Notes: generated by a model from the sequence alone, not told the origin. Positions 32,791-45,690 are shown, numbered from the stretch's first letter. The stretch is 62,000 nt of DNA from Symbiodinium natans (GCA_905221605.1 CAJNDS010002418.1:189953-251952), one strand, 5' to 3'. Made by a program: numbers and translations.

Positions 32791-32853
32791 GGCAATTGTG
32801 TACAATTGTGTACAATTGTGTACAATTGTGTACAATTGTGTACAATTGTGTAC
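32791..32853. repeat. 10-bp palindromic tandem repeat (TACAATTGTG)
   Basis: Six perfect copies of TACAATTGTG. Each contains the palindrome ACAATTGT, and adjacent copies form GTAC. The array can pair with itself in many registers. Confidence 0.97.
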
Positions 32854-32999
32854 TACTGTATCTCACAGTTGTCCCCAAGACAGCCAAACCCGAAAGCCCA
32901 AGCACCAGAAGAAAGGGCGCAGCATTTTGACCCCCTACCACCCCAGCTAGGCCCTTGCCTCCAAATTAAAGGTTCGGGTTTCCGGGCTGAGGGTATTTG

Positions 33000-33310
33000 C
33001 TTGGGTTTAGGGTTCATGGTTCATGGGCATCTAGGATTTGCAGCGTTTAGGGTTTAAAGTTCAAGGTTCTTAGGTTTTTTTCCACGGGTTTACACTAGAG
33101 GGGCCGTGCTTAGGGGTTGCTATTCAGGTCTCAGGGTTTCGCGATGTTTACCGATTCGGGGCTTAGAGTTTAGGAGTTCAAGGTTTTAGGATGATTTGCG
33201 CTTTAGCGCTTAGGGAACAGGATAGGCTGTTCAGGGCTGAGGGCTCTCATGGTCAAGGCTTTTAGGCTTCTGATTGGGTTTGGTTTTGCTGCAAGGTTTA
33301 AGCTTGAGGT
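33000..33310. repeat. Degenerate telomere-like tract, TTTAGGG strand
   Basis: TTTAGGGTTCA, TTAGGGTTTAAAG and GCTTAGGG words loosely in tandem. Confidence 0.6.
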
Positions 33311-33324
33311 TTGAAAAAGTGTCG

Positions 33325-33490
33325 CTTCGGTGCCCGAATCATCCGCGCGCGAATCTCCCGTCCCGGTGTGCGAATCGGCTGGTGCGCGAACCCCATGTCA
33401 GTGCGTAAAGAACAGTGCGCAAATCAAACTGTGTGCGGATCCGCGGGTTGGAATGCGCGAGTCCGCGCGTCAAAGCGCATATCCGGCGTG
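33325..33490. repeat. Degenerate GTGCGCGAATC repeats, about 15-20 bp apart
   Basis: About nine variants (GTGCCCGAATC, GCGCGCGAATC, GTGTGCGAATC, GTGCGCGAACC, GTGCGCAAATC, GTGCGGATCC, GCGCGAGTCC, ...) follow each other. The same words occur at about 25665-25745 and 26180-26275. Confidence 0.6.
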
Positions 33491-33499
33491 TCCAGTTCG

Positions 33500-35280
33500 A
33501 ACCCGACACACCTGGCAAGTGCAAGGGGCTTTCCCCGCAACAAGATTCAATCCGTACAGCATGCCTTCGAGCAGCAGAGATGACGATTCGCAGAGCTCCG
33601 CTAAGCTCATCCGTACGCAGAAGGGGCTTCTACTTGATCGCCAGCTTAGAAAGAAGGGAGGCTTGGAGCTAGATCCTTTGCCAGGTCATATCTCCCTTGA
33701 CAACAGCGTGGCGGCTTGAATGGGGCCTTGTGACCGACCAGGTGCCTTTTTGCTTTTCTGCTTTTGCATTTGCTTGTTGCATCTTGTTGTTTTGCTTTGG
33801 CTTTGCTCTGCTTTGCTATCTGAGGTGGCGCTGCTTGCATCTGTGGGATATTTCGGATTTGCAGCCGGCACCTCGGATAGTAAAAGGAGCAAATGAGCTT
33901 CGCATTCTGGGAATGTGAGGGCCACTGCTGCGTTGCCGAGCGAGGCCGGAACACTTCTTTCTGGCTTGCTCGGGGATCAATTGGGGTGCTGGGCTTACTT
34001 AGTGCCACGTCGGCTATGTGCTGAGCAAGAAGATGCGCTCGCCATCGCTTGCCATCGCTTGCCTCCGTGCCGAGTGTGGACCTTGGCTGTGTCCAGGCGC
34101 CGTGTGCCGATCCTTGTCGGCTACCTGGGCGTCATCATTGGGCCTGCAACTGATGAATCTGCCTGTGGCAGCGTGCGTATGATGAGATGATGCATCCAGG
34201 TCCTGGGGAATGTGGGGTGCCCCGTCACCCTTTGTTGCGGCCATCTCAGCTGCCCACTTTTTCGAAGTCGTTCGGCTGAGTTCTGGCACTTCTGCGAGGT
34301 TGGAGTGTTCCGAGCGCTCACTGGGTTCTCCGACTCTGGGCTTGATGGAGTGGAGAGTGCGCAGAGGGTTCATGAATGTTCGTGATCCCTCTGAGCCCTG
34401 AGCTGCTGCCTTGGGACAAAGTGTGAGGTTGGTATTGGGGTCCCGGCATCCTTGACCACGATCGCACAGAACTTGGATCCATGTTCTCGAGCAGATCTGC
34501 TGTGACATGCTTCTTGTATTCAGAGGCGGAGATTGCGCCAGCCAAAAGCCGGGTCCATGCCACCAACGTGATGCGCATTCACTGAGTCCAATCGGTGTCA
34601 GGTCGCGCGCAGCTTGTCAGTGTATGCTGGACTGCCATTGCGTGTCTTTGGAGCACATAATGCTGGACTTCATTGAACTTCATGCAGTCGGCGCATTGTA
34701 ATAGCCAGCACATCGCAAGCGCGTCAAACAAAGGCTAGGGGCTCTCTACGCCGTGCAGACCCGAGACCGTCCTGATCTATGTCCCCATTTGTTGTCCAAG
34801 CGGTGCTCGCCTCCTCTAGCCCAGGATCTGGGACTTTACCTCTTCTTGCCTGACCTAAAATCCGGCGACTGGCGCAGTCTTGCCCTCATGTCAGGGAATC
34901 GACAATATCTCTGCTCGGAAGTGAAGCTTTGGTGCTAGGCCTGTGTGCATGGTCAGCTGTACCCGCAGCTTTCGTTGCTTGGACGGCAAAGCATTGCGGA
35001 GTCCGGCGCAGTATGACACTGTATGGCAATCACGAACACAAGATCCGGGGAACAATTTGAACACCAGCGTGAGAGTTCGAGGCCCTCCCCGTTGCACTGC
35101 TCGAGCTCGAGGCCGGCCGTGATCTTTTTCCATACTCTCACACTCCCGCATTCTGTCGGCTCCGAGATCTCTTGCTTGTGAGAAGGGGAGAGTCGGGAGA
35201 GTGATTTGCAGAATTGTTGTAGGGGAAAAGAACAGAAGACAAGCTGTGCTCACAGACTGGGGCAAAAACCTTTGAGGCGT
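33500..35280. other. No confident gene
   Basis: Frames of 60-164 codons overlap on both strands (for example minus 34014-34508, minus 33646-34008) without clear preference. CTTTTGC/TTTGCTT words are common at 33740-33820. Nothing else was seen. Confidence 0.4.
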
Positions 35281-35374
35281 TAGTCAAATATGCGTACATA
35301 AAACCTGAAAAGCTTAGGCTAGGTATGGTTTCTATAAAGAGGAGAACTCAAATTAAGCCCTAAAGGTGCGACCT

Positions 35375-35525
35375 CATATATATATATATAAGTATACTAT
35401 ATATATATATATATATGTACGACATTATATATGTGTGTAAAAAACAGAAATACTACATATGTAGCCCGGTCCCATGGGGGTGGGCCCCCACACCCCCCGC
35501 CCTTGTGGTGTGGTTGGGAGGTTGG
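35375..35525. repeat. Composite module: (TA)n, GTAGCCCGGTCCC, C-tract, CTTGTGGTGTGGTTGGG
   Basis: (TA)n at about 35378-35418 is followed by TATATGTGTG, GTAGCCCGGTCCCATGGGGG, a C-rich run and CTTGTGGTGTGGTTGGGAGG, then telomere-like G-strand sequence. The order of parts is the same as at 6215-6345. Confidence 0.7.
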
Positions 35526-35790
35526 GCTTGGGGTTTAAGGTTTGGGTGTTGGGATTTCTGAGCTGTCACACTGTGCGTAGGTTTAGAGCTTAAGGTTTAG
35601 GGTTTGCGGGGGTTTAAGGTTTCAGGTTTGGGGTTTGGGGTGTTGAGGTTTAGGGTTTAAGGTTTAGGGTTTAAGGGGTTTCCTGTGCTGGCGGTTGGAT
35701 TTAGGGTTTAAGGTTTCGGGTTTGGGGTTTGGGGTGTTGAGGTTTAGGGTTTAAGGTTTAGGGTTTAGGGGAGGGGAGCTTAGGGTTAAG
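35526..35790. repeat. Degenerate telomere-like tract with about 94-bp duplication
   Basis: GGTTTAAGG, GGTTTGGGG and TTTAGGG words. A segment starting GGTTTAAGGTTTCAGG at about 35611 recurs at about 35705, including GGGGTGTTGAGG. Confidence 0.75.
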
Positions 35791-35920
35791 CTGAGGGAGG
35801 GTGGGAGAAGATACCATCGGGGGGAAGGGGGGGGGGGTATGTGCATATATGTATCTATGTATCTATGTATATATGTATGTACGAGGGACCTCTGTGTACT
35901 ATGTGAACGCTTTCTCTTTT

Positions 35921-37623
35921 TCAACCGTTTTAACCATTTCAGTCACTTCGACCAATTGCTTCAAATGGTTGAAACCGTTGAAACGGTTGAAATGGTTGAA
36001 AAAGAGAGGTTTTCAACCGTTTCAACCATTTCAACCATTTCAAAAATGGTTGAAACGGTTGAAATGGTTGAAACAGAGAGGTTTTCAACCGTTTCAACCA
36101 TTTCAACCATTTCAACCAATTGGTTGAAATGGTTGAAATGGTTGAAACGATTGAAAAAGAGAGGTTTTCAACCATTCCAACCATTTCAACCGTTTCAACC
36201 AATTGGTTGAAATGGTTGAAACGGTTGAAATGGTTGAAAAAGAGAGGTTTTCAACCATTTCAACCGTTTCAACCATTTCAAAAATGGTTGAAACGGTTGA
36301 AACGGTTGAAAAAGAGAGATTTTCAACCATTTCAACCGTTTCAACCATTTCAAAAATGGTTGAAACGGTTGAAATGGTTGAAACAGAGAGGTTTTTAACC
36401 ATTTCAACCATTTCAACCGTTTCAACCGTTTCAACCAATTGGTTGAAGTGGTTGAAACGGTTGAAATGGTTGAAAAAGAGAGGGTTTCAACCATTTCAAC
36501 CGTTTCAACCATTTCAAAAATGGTTGAAACGGTTGAAATGGTTGAAAAAGAGAGGTTTTCAACCATTTCAACCGTTTCAACCATTTCAACCAATTGGTTG
36601 AAATGGTTGAAACGGTTGAAACGGTTGAAAAAGAGAGGTTTTCAACCATTTCAACCATTTCAACCGTTTCAACCGTTTCAACCGTTTCAACCAATTGGTT
36701 GAAATGGTTGAAATGGTTGAAACGGTTGAAACGGTTGAAAAAGAGAGGGTTTCAACCATTTCAACCGTTTCAACCATTTCAAAAATGGTTGAAACGGTTG
36801 AAATGGTTGAAGAAGAGGTTTTCAACCATTTCAACCATTTCAACCGTTTCAACCGTTTCAACCAATTGGTTGAAATGGTTGAAACGGTTAAAACGGTTGA
36901 AAAAGAGAGGTTTTCAACCATTTCAACCGTTTCAACCATTTCAAAAATGGTTGAAACGGTTGAAATGGTTGAAAAAGGGAGGTTTTCAACCATTTCAACC
37001 GTTTCAACCGTTTCAACCAATTGGTTGAAATGGTTGAAACGGTTGAAATGGTTGAAAAAGAGAGGATTTCAACCGTTTCAGCCAATTCAAAAATGGTTGA
37101 AACGGTTGAAATGGTTGAAAAAGAGAGGTTTTCAACCATTTCAACCGTTTCAACCATTTCAACCAATTGGTTGGTTGAATGATTGAAATGGTTGAAACGG
37201 TTGAAACGGTTGAAAATTCAACCATTTCAACCGTTTCAACCATTTCAAAAATGGTTGAAACGGTTGAAATGGTTGAAACAGAGAGGTTTTCAACCATTTC
37301 AACCATTTCAACCATGTCAAAAATGGTTGAAACGGTTGAAAAAGAGAGGTTTTCAACCATTTCAACCGTTTCAACCATTTCAACCAATTGGTTGAAATGG
37401 TTGAAATGGTTGAAAAAGAGAGGTTTTCAACCATTTCAACCGTTTCAACCATTTCAAAAATGGTTGAAACGGTTGAAACGGTTGAAACGGTTGAAAAAAA
37501 GTAGGTTTTCAACCATTTCAACCGTTTCAACCGTTTCAACCATTTCAACCGTTTCAACCGTTTCAACCATTTCAAAAATGGTTGAAACGGTTGAAATGGT
37601 TGAAAAAGAGAGGTTTTCAACCC
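35921..37623. repeat. 9-bp satellite A[T/C]GGTTGAA arranged as serial palindromes
   Basis: 1.7 kb built almost entirely of the 9-mers ATGGTTGAA and ACGGTTGAA and their complements. Arms of complement units meet arms of direct units at two kinds of centre: AACCAATTGGTT (about nine) and TTTCAAAAATGGTTGAAA (about eleven). The spacer GAAAAAGAGAGGTTTTC separates the reverse junctions. Many spacers are bounded by arms whose T/C variants mirror each other, so RNA from either strand could form a row of hairpins. Long frames (MVETVE, WLKRLK and FQPFQP repeats) on both strands come from the 9-bp period. Confidence 0.95.
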
Positions 37624-37626
37624 TCT

Positions 37627-37790
37627 GGACACGCGCAAATGCTGCTATTTACAGTATTTGCAGCCTGTGGCAACGCAGAAATGCCGCTATTCACAGTATT
37701 TGCAGACTTTGGCAACGCAGAAATGCTGTGATTGACAGTATTTCCGCCTCTGCAAACGCAGAAATTTTTCAATTTGCAGCACTCGCAGCT
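37627..37790. repeat. 42-bp tandem repeat, about 4 copies
   Basis: Starts at 37627, 37669 and 37711 with GGCAACGCAGAAATGC-type units; a fourth diverges. Because 42 is a multiple of three, it encodes 14-residue repeats (LWQRRNAAIHSICR). It could be part of a coding segment, but the only context is the satellite. Confidence 0.85.
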
Positions 37791-37954
37791 GAACCAAGAA
37801 CCAAGGCCGAGCCACACCTTTGCAAGGGAAACATGGCCGAGCGCTTTGCAACAAAAACCTCCGAACACATTTCTCGCACGATAGGTTTTTAAAAATGTAT
37901 GCGCTCCGGAACCGCCGCCTCCGGGCCGAGTGTGCTCAGAAGCCGCCAATCCCT

Positions 37955-38572
37955 CATGCTTCCGAAGGGGGGGCTTAGGGTGGGAGTAAAGGGCTCGAAT
38001 CCTTCGTGCTTCGGGGAGGGGTCCCAGGGTGGGGTCCCAGGCTGGGAGTGAGGGGCTTCTAATCCTCGTGCTTCGGGGAGGGGTTGCAGGGTGGGAGTGA
38101 GGGGGCTCTAATCCTTGTGCTTCGGGGAGGGGTGCCAGGGTGGGAGTGAGGGGCCTCTAATCCTCGTGCTTCGGGGAGGGGTCTCATAATTGAGTGAGGG
38201 GGCTCTAATCCTTGTGCTTCGGGCGGGGGTCCCAGGGTGGGAGTGAGGGGGCTCTAATCCTTGTGCTTCGGGCAGGGGTCCCAGGGTGGGAGTGAGGGGG
38301 CTCTAATCCTTGTGCTTCGGGGAGGGGTCCCAGGGTGGGAGTGAGGGGGCTCTAATCCTTGTGCTTCGGGGAGGGGTTCCAGGGTGGGAGTGAGGGGGCT
38401 CTAATCCTCGTGCTTCGGGGAGGGGTCCCAGGGTGGGAGTGAGGCGCCTCTAATCCTCGTGCTTCGGGGAAGGGTCCCAGGGTGGGAGTGAGGGGGCTCT
38501 AATCCTTGTGCTTCGGGGAGGGGTCCCAGGGTGGGAGTGAGGGGCCTCTAATCCCTCGTGCTTCGGGGAGTT
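37955..38572. repeat. 49-bp tandem repeat, about 12 copies
   Basis: Units contain CTCTAATCCTTGTGCTTCGG and GGAGGGGTCCCAGGGTGGGA (for example 38253 and 38302, exactly 49 bp apart). Most copies differ by 1-4 bases; one (about 38190) has a disrupted centre. Confidence 0.95.
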
Positions 38573-39074
38573 GCAAAACTTGATTTTTGGGGCTGCGGTG
38601 GGAAGCAAAGGCCAAGAGGCCATCCTATCGCTTAGGACTTTTTGGACTGCGGTGGGAAGCAACGGCCCGGAGGCTACTAGCCGACAAAACAATCCTAAGC
38701 CACAGTAATAGCATTTTCCATCAAACTGAGTTCTTGCAATTTCGGAAAACAGCGGCGGGGAGTCGTTTTGAAGCCGGATAACCGATTTTTGGACAGGCTC
38801 GCCTCGCTGCCAGCTTTTGCGCGAGGCCGTTTCGGACCAAAAAATAGGCTTTTTCATAGATTCCCAAAAGTCTGAAATCACGCTGACTCTGTACTTTTTT
38901 CGCTTAGAATCAGCAAAAACTGAAAATTTGCTCAAAAAATCCTACCGCGGACATAGTAAAAAATCGCAGAAATTGACCAATTTTTGGGGCCCGTGTAGTA
39001 TAAAATCCAATAAAAAACGGTACGTGAGCATGCCTGCAGATGCAGGAGAAAAGAATACCCAGAAACCGCGGTAT
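38573..39074. other. AT-rich spacer with a short duplication
   Basis: CTGCGGTGGGAAGCAA occurs at about 38593 and 38648, 54-55 bp apart. A plus frame (38817-39149) and a minus frame (38450-38935) are open, but one runs into the 49-bp repeat and the other into the 157-bp repeat. No gene is supported. Confidence 0.5.
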
Positions 39075-39382
39075 CATTCCCAAAAAATGACAAAAACACA
39101 CCATACTCTCCTACGTCTCAATGCCGCACCCCAATTTATTTTGTTTTAGTCTGCTTCCGCGCCGCTATAGCTGCAAAACTGCTTTTGTCCTTACTTTAGC
39201 ACAAGTTTTTTTATTAGTTTTCACTCAACAACATTCCCAAAAAATGACAAAAACACACCATACTCTCCTACGTCTCAATGCCGCACCCCAATTTATTTTG
39301 TTTTAGTCTGCTTCCGCGCCGCTATAGCTACAAAACTGCTTTTGTCCTTACTTTAGCACAAGTTTTTTTATTAGTTTTCACT

Positions 39383-39388
<6 letters not shown>
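39075..39388. repeat. 157-bp tandem duplication
   Basis: Copy 1 at 39075-39231 and copy 2 at 39232-39388 (both start CATTCCCAAAAAATGAC) are almost identical; one visible difference is GCTGCAAAAC versus GCTACAAAAC. Both end in TTTTCACTCAACAACA, and the second passes straight into the CAA array. Confidence 0.95.
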
Positions 39389-40267
<879 letters not shown>

Positions 40268-40469
40268 AACCTTAAGGTCTAGGTTGAAGGGTTTCTAATC
40301 CTGCGAAACTTTGTCGGCTTTTGTTTTTGCCTCTCTCTCAGTTTGTTTTGTTTTTGTTTGGAAATGCCCGTGTCTCAAAACAAGGCATTGCTCATCGCGG
40401 TTTTGCGTTTTGGCTTTGTTTGCCTTTGATGTCACAAAAAAAACTCCAACCCCCGACTATAGCAAGGCA

Positions 40470-40710
40470 AGAATGGGTTGAAATGGTTGAAACGGTTGAA
40501 ATGGTTGAAAACCTCTGGGGGACACTGCTTGCGATTTGAGATTTTTGGAACCATTCTGTTAGCAAAAAACTAAGGAGACGTTGCTTGCAAATTCCAAGTG
40601 GTTGAACCCGTTGAACTGGTTGAAAAAAAGAGAGGTTTTCAGAGTTCAACCAGTTCAACCAGTTCAACCAATTGGTTTAAAAAGAGTGTTGTTAACCAGT
40701 TCAACCAGAG
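40470..40710. repeat. Outlying copies of the GGTTGAA satellite
   Basis: GGTTGAAATGGTTGAAACGG at about 40478 is followed by ACCTCTGGGG. GTTGAACCCGTTGAACTGG at about 40599, the spacer AAAAGAGAGGTTTTC and the inverse arm (TTCAACCAG repeats) to about 40705 form a second, diverged palindrome with a CAATTGG centre. Confidence 0.85.
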
Positions 40711-42385
40711 GTCCCTCGTGCATGACTTATACAGAACAGCATTACGAGTATTTGCAGTAGTGACAGTAGTACTATAGTAGTGGCGAATCAGCGGCCGCGC
40801 CCCAGGATCTTGGGCTTGACAGTCGCCCGAAAGAAGCCGATCTAGGGGCCCTGAAAACCTAAAAGGTTCTGCGCAGGTATTGAAGCCCCAACAAAACCTC
40901 GGCCCTACACCCTCGGATATTTCGATGTTTAGGGCCTGGTCCTGTCTACAGCTTAAAGCCCCAGCCCAAAATCCTAAGTCATTGATACCCTAAACCCCAG
41001 AAGATCTTTGGGGCTTGGGCCTTAAGTAACTCACAAACACTCCACCCCTACCCTAAACGCTAAAGGTTTCCCTGAACTTTAAACCCTAAACTGTTAGAGG
41101 GGGGGGGGGTTCGGCGATGCCCGCCAACGGCCAACGCCGGGATGTGGCCGTCCTGCACGATCTCGGACATCGAGGCTCATGGGATCCTCACAACCCGCGC
41201 CTTATCTACCCTGGGGTTCGGGTTTCGGGTTTCGGGTTTGGCGTATTTTTCCCACATCAAAGGTTCCGAAACTCAACGGCTTCTGAGCCGCCGATGAAGA
41301 CAGCCTGAATCGCCCCAGCTCTAATCTGTGGGTTGAGGTTAAAAGCCGCTTGGGTACGTTTTTTCGTGCTCTTTTGCTTTATGGATCATGGCCCCCGCAA
41401 TAGGGGAAGGGCCTCTGCAAAAGAGTTTTCGTTTTAGCTTACCTTCTTAGGAGAGTTGAGCTAAAGACTTGGGCTGGGAACTTACAGCAGGGGTTGGGGC
41501 CTCGATTGGCTAGGGCTTTCCTAGAGCAGCCTTTTTAAGGCCGAAACTGCGCCAGTGTGAGAGTCGAAACTCTAAACCCCAAACCCTAAACCCTAAACCG
41601 ACAGCCCGAAACTTTACACCCCAAACCCTAAACCCAAACCCCAGACCCTTTTTGAACCCAGACTCTGAACGTCAGCTGGCACGATGACAAACCCCAGACC
41701 CTAAACCCTAAACCCTAAACCCTAAACCCTAAAAGAGCCCGGTAGCTGCATCAGGGCCGCGACCGGAGCCTACCTTCTTCCGCTGGAGCTCGAAGCGCAG
41801 CTGATCCGTGACGCAGGGCTAGGGTTTGGGGTTTAGGGTTTAGGGTTACTGCAAGAGTCCAGATGGGTTCGTGGGTTAGGGTTTCAGGTTCTAGGGTTTA
41901 GAGTTTAGGGTTTCGGGTTAATATTCATTTGGTGTCTGAGTGAACCGCTTCTTGTACATTTTGGAAAGTCCTTTGGGGACACGACCACAAAGAAACCTGC
42001 CTCACACTCACAGTTCCTTGCCAGTAGCATCCCCCCTATAACCCCTCTGTGTTTTTTAAGTCAAAGCAAAACCTACACCCGAAACCCGATACCGCAGCTC
42101 TGGTTGCTTTCTAAACCTTAAGCTCACCTAGTCAGAGGTAGGGTTTAGGGCTGAGGCTTGATGGGTAGGGCAAAGTATGGCTTCTCTACTACGTTTACCT
42201 ATATCCCTAAACCCTGTAATATTAAAACCCTGAACCACCGGCTTATAACGATCCACAAACCTCCACCTAAACCCTAAACCCCAAACCCTATAAACCCTGA
42301 CCCCTTAACCCTAAACCCAAAACCCTGCACACCCTGAAGGCTTGCTCGTGTGAATCATTCATCCCATCAAGCCCAAGCTAAACCC
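40711..42385. repeat. Telomere-like remnants in both orientations
   Basis: CCCTAAAC words dominate at 41040-41090, 41570-41740 and 42190-42330. TTTAGGG and GGTTTCGGG words dominate at 41210-41240 and 41820-41930. Intervening DNA shows no gene; the 63-codon frame at 41117-41308 is not convincing. Confidence 0.6.
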
Positions 42386-42589
42386 AGATCACTTGGCCCT
42401 TCTGGTTGACAATGCATGCCAGATCGGTGTCAGACTTCATCATGTTGCTGGGGAAAAAGAGTTTGTAACTCCTTGTCCGTTTTTCTACACACAGTGTCCA
42501 AGCCAGGGAGTCATGTGCTTGTCTCCAGAACTGATGCTCTCAGTATACGCCGACACACGGCGATGTTTGTCTGCAGACATTGCAGCCGC

Positions 42590-45500
42590 ATTTGCATTTG
42601 CAGCATTCGCTGCAGCTTTCATCCTGGGGGAACCATATAACACCTCATTTTCTTGCCAGTCACATAAACTTCCATGCATCTGTGCTGCAAGGGTTGGTTT
42701 TTGCATCACTGCTGATGCAAGACCATGCAAGACCGCGATGTCTAGAGTTTCGGTTTAGGGTCTGTAAGGCATCCGACCGGGCAACAGCCAGATTATTGCA
42801 TGATTGCTGAAACAAGACCATGATGTCAGGCTTTAGGTTTAGGGTTTGGAGTAGGGTTTGTAAGGCATCCGACCGGGCAACAGCCAGATCATTGCATCAT
42901 TGCTGAAACAAGACCATGCCAGACCGCGATCCGATTGGGCAGCAGCCAGATTATTGCATCATTTATGAAACAAGACCATGATGTCAGGCTTTGGGCTATG
43001 GTTTGGAAGGCAGTCTCGCGGGAGCTGCGTGTAGGTGAGCTCAGAACGAGCCATGAGAAAGGACCTGACGACAGCCAGATTATTGCATCGTTGCTGACGC
43101 AAGAGACATGCGACCTGACAACAGCCAGATTATTGCATCATTGCTGAGGCAAGACCATGATGTCAGGCTTGAGGTTTAGGGTTTGGAAGGCATGCGACCG
43201 GGCAGCAACCAGATTATTGCATCGTTGCTGAGGCAAGACCGTGATGTCAGGCTCTAGGTTTAGGGTTTGGAAGACACGCCCGTGGGAGCTGCGTGTAGGT
43301 GGGACCTGGCAACAGCCAGATTATTGCTGATGCAAGACCCTGATTTCTAGGGTTTCGGTTTAGGGTTTGGCATTTGCAGTTGCAGCATTCGCTGCAGCTT
43401 TCATGCTGGGGGAATCATATAACACCTCATTTTCTTGCCAGTCACATAAACTTCCACGCATCTGTGCTGCAAGGGTTGGTTTTTGCATCACTGCTGATGC
43501 AAGACCACGCAAGACCGCGATGTCTAGAGTTTCGGTTTAGGGTCTGTAAGGCATCCGACCGGGCAACAGCCAGATTATTGCATGATTGCTGAAACAAAAC
43601 CATGATGTCAGGCTTTAGGTTTAGGGTTTGGAGTAGGGTTTGTAAGGCATCCGACCGGGCAACAGCCAGATTCTTGCATGATTGCTGAAACAAGACCATG
43701 ATGTCAGGCTTTAGGTTTAGGGTTTGGAGTAGGGTTTGTAAGGCATACGACCGGGCAACAGCCAGATTATTGCATCATTGCTGAAACAAGACCATGCCAG
43801 ACCGCGATGTCTAGAGTTTCGGTTTAGGGTCTGTAAGGCATCCGACCGGGCAACAGCCAGATTATTGCATCCTTGCTGAAACAAGACCATGATGTCAGGC
43901 TTTAGGTTTAGGGTTTGGAGTAGGGTTTGTAAGGCATCCGACCGGGCAACAGCCAGATCATTGCATCATTGCTGAAACAAGACCATGCCAGACCGCGATC
44001 CGATTGGGCAGCAGCCAGATTATTGCATCATTTATGAAACAAGACCATGATGTCAGGCTTTGGGCTATGGTTTGGAAGGCAGTCTCGCGGGAGCTGCGTG
44101 TAGGTGAGCTCAGAACGAGCCATGAGAAAGGACCTGACGACAGCCAGATTATTGCATCGTTGCTGACGCAAGAGACATGCGACCTGACAACAGCCAGATT
44201 ATTGCATCATTGCTGAGGCAAGACCATGATGTCAGGCTTGAGGTTTAGGGTTTGGAAGGCATGCGACCGGGCAGCAACCAGATTATTGCATCGTTGCTGA
44301 GGCAAGACCGTGATGTCAGGCTCTAGGTTTAGGGTTTGGAAGACACGCCCGTGGGAGCTGCGTGTAGGTGGGACCTGGCAACAGCCAGATTATTGCTGAT
44401 GCAAGACCCTGATTTCTAGGGTTTCGGTTTAGGGTTTGGCATTTGCAGTTGCAGCATTCGCTGCAGCTTTCATGCTGGGGGAATCATATAACACCTCATT
44501 TTCTTGCCAGTCACATAAACTTCCACGCATCTGTGCTGCAAGGGTTGGTTTTTGCATCACTGCTGATGCAAGACCACGCAAGACCGCGATGTCTAGAGGT
44601 TCGGTTTAGGGTCTGTAAGGCATCCGACCGGGCAACAGCCAGATTATTGCATGATTGCTGAAACAAAACCATGATGTCAGGCTTTAGGTTTAGGGTTTGG
44701 AGTAGGGTTTGTAAGGCATCCGACCGGGCAACAGCCAGATTCTTGCATGATTGCTGAAACAAGACCATGATGTCAGGCTTTAGGTTTAGGGTTTGGAGTA
44801 GGGTTTGTAAGGCATACGACCGGGCAACAGCCAGATTATTGCATCATTGCTGAAACAAGACCATGCCAGACCGCGATGTCTAGAGTCTCGGTTTAGGGTC
44901 TGTAAGGCATCCGACCGGGCAACAGCCAGATTATTGCATCCTTGCTGAAACAAGACCATGATGTCAGGCTTTAGGTTTAGGGTTTGGAGTAGGGTTTGTA
45001 AGGCATCCGACCGGGCAACAGCCAGATTATTCCATCATTGCTGAAACAAGACCATGATGTCAGGCTTTGGGTTATGGTTTGGAAGGCAGTCTCGCGGGAG
45101 CTGCGTGTAGGTGAGCTCAGAACGAGCCATGAGAAAGGACCTGACGACAGCCAGATTATTGCATCGTTGCTGACGCAAGAGACATGCGACCTGACAACAG
45201 CCAGATTATTGCATCATTGCTGAGGCAAGACCATGATGTCAGGCTTGAGGTTTAGGGTTTGGAAGGCATGCGACCGGGCAGCAGCCAGATTATTGCATCA
45301 TCGCTGAGGCAAGACCGTGATGCCAGGCTCTAGGTTTAGGGTTTGGAAGGCACGCTCGTGGGAGCTGCGTGTAGGCGGGACCTGGCAACTGCCAGATTAT
45401 TGCTGATGCAAGACCGTGATGTCCAGGGTTTCGGTTTAGGGTTTGGAAGGCATCCGACCGGGCAACCGCCAGATTATTGCATCATTGCTGAAACAAGACC

Positions 45501-45690
45501 ATGATGTCAGGCTTCAGGTTTAGGGTTTGGAAGGCATGCTCGCGGGAGCTGCGTGTACGTGAGCTCAGAACGCAGAGTCATGAGAAAGAATCTGACGACA
45601 GCCAGCTCATTGCATCGTTGCTGACGCGAGACCGTGATGTCGAGGGTTCAGGTGTAGGGTTTGGAAGGCATGCGCTCAGTGCAAGCGCAC
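42590..45690. repeat. Higher-order satellite, about 1,069-bp unit made of about 96-bp subunits
   Basis: Subunits carry CCGACCGGGCAACAGCCAGA, TTATTGCATCATTGCTGAAA, CAAGACCATGATGTCAGGCT and TTTAGGTTTAGGGTTTGGA, so telomere-like words are built into the unit. Blocks beginning near 42935 and 43375 recur at 44004 and 44444, an exact 1,069-bp offset, with few differences. A third block starts near 45038. Short identical open frames (70-85 codons) in each block are repeat shadows. Confidence 0.92.

Noticed and set aside
35921-37892. Many long frames encoding MVETVE, WLKRLK, FQPFQP and STISTV repeats on both strands
   Set aside because: All derive from the 9-bp satellite period; the same DNA is open in several frames on both strands.
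37955-38572. Regularly spaced repeats that might suggest a CRISPR array
   Set aside because: Units are directly adjacent 49-bp tandem copies without unique spacers, and the sequence context is eukaryotic.
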